Shown here in pieces: positions 59,486-64,000 of a stretch of 64,000 nucleotides of DNA. The notes under the pieces are model-generated. The model was given only the letters and a program-made list of their open reading frames with translations, was not told the origin of the DNA and searched no databases. A program made the position numbers and the translations under genes. Source of the DNA: Hofstenia miamia (Eukaryota; Xenacoelomorpha; Acoela). The stretch lies in the NCBI GenBank assembly GCA_004352715.1, contig SCFE01000033.1, positions 508,170 to 572,169 of the forward strand, read 5' to 3'. The first letter of the stretch is position 1. Every line of letters begins with the position of its first letter.

Positions 59486-61097
59486 CAGTACTGGAAATAT
59501 GTATTCGGCCACCTTTCTATTTTGAATAAATAACGATAATTCATTGGATAAAGTGTGCGCAAAATTATAGCTAATTGTTACTTTGATTGAGAAGGGAAAA
59601 TCTGAATATTTAATAACATAAAATATGTAGAATAACAATTGGTAATTCATTTTTAATCAAAATTAGAAAACTTGTATTGGAAAAAAGTATTCGGCCACCT
59701 GAAAAAATTTTACAAATAAGCAAATCCAAAAAAAATTAATTCAAAATAGGAGATGTAAATTGCGGCAAAATAGGTATGTAGCAACAAAACGCTCCCCTCT
59801 AATATTTTGTAGGGTATCCCTTTGAGCGAATAACAGCTTCAAGGTGATCAGGGATTGAAGCAATAAATCTTTCAATAAAACTGTTGGGAATTGCATAGAA
59901 TTCTTTCCTTATTGCGCTCCACAGCTCCTCTTCAGTGTGAAGAGTATCCTGTCCAATCCGATATTTGACCATTTTCCACATATTTTCAGTGTTAAGATCT
60001 AAAGATTGTCCAGGCCACTCAGCAATCCCCTTATTGTGGAAGAATTTTTCATTTCTTTAGAGGTATGACATGGAGCACTATCCTGCGGATATATTGAATC
60101 ACTTGTAGGAAGTGGCAAGAGTTCCTTCTCTAGAATCCAAGCATATTGAGAGCTTCCGAGAGTATCAGTGATGTGAACAATCTTGCGAAGACCATACTTC
60201 CATATTGCACCCCATACTATGACAGACTTCCTACCATAATTCATGGCCCCGAATAAATTGAGGCAAGAATCTGAACTTCTGCACAGTTGGTCTTTTTATC
60301 AACATTCTTTTTGATTAGTATAGCTAAGATCTTGACGCATCTGAAAATATAGCATTAGACCAATGTTCAGACGAATTGTCTCTCATCAACTTGACCAAAC
60401 CTCATCCAGCGTAAACTTTGCTTTGAGGTTAAGAATGGCTTTTTGGACGCCACAAAAGTCTCAATTGAGTAAATATTCAGGATGTTTCGCACAGTTTTTG
60501 TCTTGAGAGGTGACCATCAGCCCATTCATTGCGAAGTTCTTCTGAAGTCTTAAGGGAATTTCGCTTTGAATGGCACTCAAGAGCTGACTGAGAAATTTTG
60601 GAGGTCTCCTTTGGTCTTTCGGACATTAGCTTGGAGGCAATGTTGTTTTTAGAAGTGAAACGTCTGATAATATCCCGACAGTACTTTGAGGTGGCTGTAC
60701 AAGTTAATCTATATTACATTGACTCATCCCTTCCAAATGGTTGGGGATAATGAACTCATGTATGGCAATGGGTATGTAACCAGGCATCATATATGGCGAA
60801 GAAATACTGTTTTTAGATATTTCATAGTAATTAGAATGAAAAATCTCAGCCAATTAAATTTTTTACAGATTCTTTGATTTGGTCTGAAGTGACCGAATAC
60901 ATTTTTCCAAGAAAAAATTAGCTAACCACAAGCATTGTAGGATTTCTCCTTAAGATTTAAAGTAAACAGTGTTAATTATTTCTCAACACTGATAGAATTC
61001 CTCTTTCTGCAACACCAAATCTAATTAAAAATTACCTATGACATTCTTTTCGTTAATTTTTCGGAAATATTTATGCACATCATTTTTTCCAGTACTG
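59486..61097 (-). mobile_element. Tc1-type transposon with IR/DR (doubled) ends
   Basis: The outer left end CAGTACTGGAAATATGTATT follows TA, and the outer right end, reverse-complemented, CAGTACTGGAAAAAATGATG, is followed by TA. About 190 bases inside each end is a second related motif: TTGGAAAAAAGTATTCGGCC at about 59677 and, inverted, GACCGAATACATTTTTCC at about 60890. This outer-plus-inner arrangement is the IR/DR structure known from Sleeping Beauty-type Tc1 elements. Length 1,612 bases. Confidence 0.85.
59799..60640 (-). pseudogene. Tc1 transposase, broken
   Basis: On the - strand, 60244-59999 reads MNYGRKSVIVWGAIWKYGL, SSQYAWILEKELLPL and YPQDSAPCHTSKEMK, holding the second catalytic Asp (QDSAPCHT). 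59981-59799 is the C-terminus: MWKMVKYRIGQDTLHTEEEL, IASIPDHLEAVIRSKGYPTK, ending Tyr-stop, as in intact Tc1 transposases. The catalytic PDLNPIEN region falls at the junction of the two frames, showing a frameshift. N-terminal DNA-binding sequence upstream to about 60640 is fragmented. Confidence 0.88.
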
Positions 61098-61141
61098 TAT
61101 GTGTAGTCACACCCGCATCGAGATAAAAATTTTCTCTAGAT

Positions 61142-63667
61142 TTGTGCAGTATCTCTGTGAAATCTTTCTCAGCTTGCAGGGTAGGTAAGGGGAAGACTAT
61201 AAAAACTGCAAGAGAAGAGCTAAAGCAGAGATTAGTTGCAGAATCTGAGAAACTAAGAAAATATAGGGGCAGAGCAATGCAATCAAGAGACAACATGAAG
61301 TTTGAAGCCCAAGAAGGAAGATTCTACAAAGAACTAGATGCAAGAGAAAAGGCTACAGCTAGAGCAGGCGAAGATGCAGTAAGGTTCTGGGAGAATATAT
61401 GGGGAAGTGCGGGACCAGAGATAGAGAGTGTACAGATACAGAAAGAAGCCAGGCAAGAAGAAGAAGTAATCACAACTGTAAGGCTGAAGGAGGCTCTAAA
61501 GAAGATGAAGAACTGGAAGGCGCCAGGCAGAGATGAGGTACATGGGTATTGGCTGAAGAAGTTCACAAGTGTTCATGAGAGACTAGCAGCAGCATTGGAG
61601 GAGTGTGTGGTGAGTGGGTGTCCAGAGTGGATGGTAGTGGGAAAGACATTTCTGATACAGAAGGACCCAAAGAAAGGTAGTGAGGCAAGCAACTTCAGGC
61701 CAATAACATGTCTGCCAACAACGTGGAAATTGCTAACTTCAGTGATTTCAAGTAGGCTGGCATGTTACTTAGAACAGAATAGGTTGATACCAGAGGAGCA
61801 GAAGGGATGTAGGACAAAGACGAGAGGATGCAAAGATCGGTTGTTAATAGACCAAGCAGTGGTGGAGAATTGTAGAAGAAGGAAGACAAACTTAGCAATG
61901 GCATGGATAGACTACAGGAAGGCATATGACAGCATATCACATAGGTGGGTATTGAGGACGTTAGAGGCCAATGGAGTTTCACGGAAATGGGTTGAGTTTC
62001 TAGAGAGGGAGATGGCAAAGTGGCAGACTGAGATAGATGGGCATAGGTTGAGGTTTAGACGGGGTATATTCCAGGGAGACAGCTTAGCACCACTACTGTT
62101 TGTAGTTAGCTTAATACCTATCACAGAAAAGTTAAAGGAGACAGGCATAGGGTATAAGATGGAGAAGAATGGTAGAGCAGTGAGTCACCTGTGGTACATG
62201 GATGACCTGAAGATGTATGCTAGTTCAAGGAAGATATTGCAGAAGCAAGTGGAGACATTGTAGAAGACAAGCAGAGATTGAGGGTTGGAGTTTGGATTAG
62301 GAAAGTGTGCAGCAGTGACAATGACTAGAGGCGAGTGTGTGGATGGGGAGGGTTTGAGGACAAGCAGTGGGGATAAGATTGAGGAAGTCAAAGAGGGGTA
62401 CAAGTACTTAGGTGTGATAGAGAAAGATAGAACAGATCACGAGGAAATGAAGATGAGGCTAAGGAAAGAATACAAGAGGAGAGTAAGGAAGGTACTACAG
62501 AAGTCAGCATTGAATGGGCAGAACAGCATAAAGGCATTTAATACGTGGGCGATACCAGTGTTGAGATATTCAGCAGTAATAGTTAGGTGGAATAAGAATG
62601 AACTGAGGGAATTAGACAGGGAGACAAGGAAGATACTAGCAGCAGAGAGAGCATTCAACCTCAATGGAGATGTAGATAGGCTGTACATGGCAAGGCATAA
62701 GGGAGGGAAAGGGCTGCTAAGTGTGGAGGAGACTTTAGAAGCAGAAGCACTAGGGCTAAAGGAATATGTAGAAGAGCAACCTAAGGGGTCCCTACTAGAT
62801 GTCACTAAGGAGTTAAAGAAGATAAGAACTGAGAGTGAAGGAAAGAAGATATACCAGAGTAGGATGGAATCAGAGAGACAAACAAGGTATAGGCAGAAGG
62901 CAATGCATGGAGAATACTGGAGGAACACAGAAAAGTGTGACAGAGAAGAGAGCAACAAGTGGTTAAAGAAGGCAGGACTGAAGAGAGAAACAGAAGCACT
63001 AATAATGGCAGCACAGGAGCAAGCAATAAGAACAAACTGGGTGAAGAAGCATATAGACAGAAGAGTAGAAGTAAGTGATAAGTGTAGGCTATGTAAGAAA
63101 GAGGCAGAGACAGTAGATCATCTGATAGCAGGGTGTGAGAAGTTGGCACAGAATGAGTATAAGTTCAGGCATGACAAGGTGGGAAGAATGGTACACTGGA
63201 GTTTGAGCAGGCAGCATGGGTTAGAAGCAGGAGACAAGTGGTATGAGCACAAGCCACAGAGCGTCATAGAAAATGAGAAGGTTAATATACTGTGGGACTT
63301 CAACATCCAGACAAGCAAGGTAATAGAAGCACAGAGGCCAGACATAGTAGTGGTAGACAAAGAGAAAAGATTAGGAACAGTGATAGACATAGCAGTACCA
63401 AAAGACAGAAATGTAGAAAGCAAGGGGAAAGAGAAGATAGATAAGTACAAGGAGGTGGCAGAAGAAATAGAAAGACTGTTGAAGTTAAAGAAGGTTGAAA
63501 TAGTCGTGGTAGTAGTAGGAGCAATAGGAACAGTGAGTAAGAAGCATAAGAGATACTTGGAGGAGTTGGGAGTACCAAAGTGGGGAGGGGCAGTAGCACA
63601 GAGGGCAGCATTATTAGGAATAGCTAGAGGCCTGAGGAAAGCTCTCAGACTCCCTGGGAACTGGTGA
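61142..63667 (+). pseudogene. Retrotransposon with restriction-like endonuclease (R2/R4/NeSL-type), two nonsense codons
   Basis: A single frame of about 840 codons encodes a reverse transcriptase followed by a C-terminal restriction-like endonuclease, as in early-branching LINEs. Motifs in order: MKNWKAPGRDEVHGYWLKKF; NFRPITCLPTTWKL; EEQKGCRTKTRGCKDRLLID; AWIDYRKAYDSISH; FQGDSLAPLLFVV; catalytic YMDDLKMYA (about 62195); GLEFGLGKCAAV; zinc knuckle CRLCKKEAETVDHLIAGC (C-x2-C-x8-H-x4-C); then RPDIVVVDKEKR and VIDIAVPKD with following KYKE, a PD-(D/E)xK nuclease; ending ALRLPGNW-stop. Only TAG at 62261 and TGA at 62279, in frame, break it. The N-terminal DNA-binding fingers are missing: it is 5'-truncated, starting close to the end of the Tc1 element at 61097. 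Purine-rich sense strand, unlike the surrounding DNA. Clade not resolved. Confidence 0.92.
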
Positions 63668-63760
63668 GTTCCCCGAGCTGAGAGGGATACCAGCATGAAG
63701 CTGTGAGAAGCAAGGATAATAATAATAATAATAAATATTTTAAGTCTACAAAACAGCAAA
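63668..63760 (+). mobile_element. 3' untranslated end of the retrotransposon with (AAT)n tail
   Basis: GTTCCCCGAGCTGAGAGGGA and ATGAAGCTGTGAGAAGC follow the stop, then GGATAATAATAATAATAAT. A short GC-rich 3' UTR and trinucleotide tail are common in this retrotransposon group. Confidence 0.75.
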
Positions 63761-63792
63761 CTACACTACAGACTGCAAAACTAAAAAATTAN

Positions 63793-64000
63793 GTACCAAA
63801 AGACAGAAATGTAGAAAGCAAGGGGAAAGAGAAGATAGATAAGTACAAGGAGGTGGCAGAAGAAATAGAAAGACTGTTGAAGTTAAAGAAGGTTGAAATA
63901 GTCGTGGTAGTAGTAGGAGCAATAGGAACAGTGAGTAAGAAGCATAAGAGATACTTGGAGGAGTTGGGAGTACCAAAGTGGGGAGGAGCAGTAGCACAGA
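63793..64000 (+). repeat. Second copy of the endonuclease segment after a single N
   Basis: Bases 63793-64000 repeat 63395-63602 with one difference seen (A at about 63987 against G at 63589). A lone N at 63792 precedes the copy. It is either another element copy joined by scaffolding or an assembly artefact. Confidence 0.88.

Noticed and set aside
61324-63759. Several long - strand ORFs rich in Leu and Ser, antisense to the endonuclease-type retrotransposon
   Set aside because: They mirror the purine-rich coding strand; their Leu/Ser/Pro composition is the expected antisense of Glu/Lys/Arg codons.
1-64000. tRNA, rRNA, CRISPR array, prokaryotic operon or phage genes
   Set aside because: None seen by eye on either strand; a covariance-model search would be decisive for small RNAs.

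Overview
The window looks like nuclear DNA from an AT-rich invertebrate animal, but I could not name the lineage. The evidence is a multi-exon gene with GTAAGT-type splice donors and kilobase-scale introns, several decayed non-LTR retrotransposons (LINEs), Tc1-type DNA transposons, hAT and piggyBac-like miniature elements, and long (TA)n microsatellites. Nothing suggests a bacterium, phage or plasmid. No operon, CRISPR array, rRNA or tRNA gene was recognised. Gene-free stretches are very AT-rich and full of stop codons.

Layout. 1-13.6 kb: mostly featureless AT-rich DNA, with a 19-base match to the Tn5/Nextera mosaic end (1698-1716), a gap flanked by identical 107-base copies (8125-8359), and a hAT-type MITE with a perfect 8-base target duplication (11410-11641). 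13.66-14.93 kb: a broken Tc1 transposon inserted in a (TA)n tract and followed by a 555-base assembly gap. 16.04-40.35 kb: one host gene assembled here from five exons on the + strand. It predicts a 326-residue acidic, low-complexity protein starting MGCAGSK, a likely myristoylation/palmitoylation signal. Its introns carry a LINE (17.8-20.05 kb), an exact 100-base tandem duplication (31.2 kb), a Tc1/mariner-type MITE (32.3 kb), a decayed hAT transposase of the ZBED5/SCAND3 type (33.2-34.5 kb), a 30-base perfect palindrome (36.46 kb), a MITE with 24-base inverted repeats (37.5-37.96 kb) and a decayed zinc-finger relic (38.8-39.0 kb). A 167-codon ORF of unknown function lies just downstream (40716-41219).

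41.7-64 kb is a transposon graveyard. In order it holds: an internally deleted Tc1/mariner-type element in tandem duplicate joined to a LINE tail; a + strand LINE with an RTE-type 3' fragment nested inside it; a long - strand LINE (about 46.34-51.55 kb) with a GATAA-repeat tail, split by a Tc1 element; a LINE tail; a - strand transposase relic with conserved Cys and HFYTWGEHEMGRG-type motifs; a + strand LINE split by a 237-base piggyBac-like MITE with TTAA duplications; a Tc1 element with doubled (IR/DR) ends; and a 5'-truncated retrotransposon with a C-terminal zinc knuckle and restriction-like endonuclease, broken only by two nonsense codons. The last 208 bases repeat part of that element after a single N.

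No previously undescribed functional system is evident. The best candidates for follow-up are the unknown lipidated acidic protein gene, the nested transposon chronology and the sequencing-adapter match. All coordinates and counts were made by reading; no database search was run.
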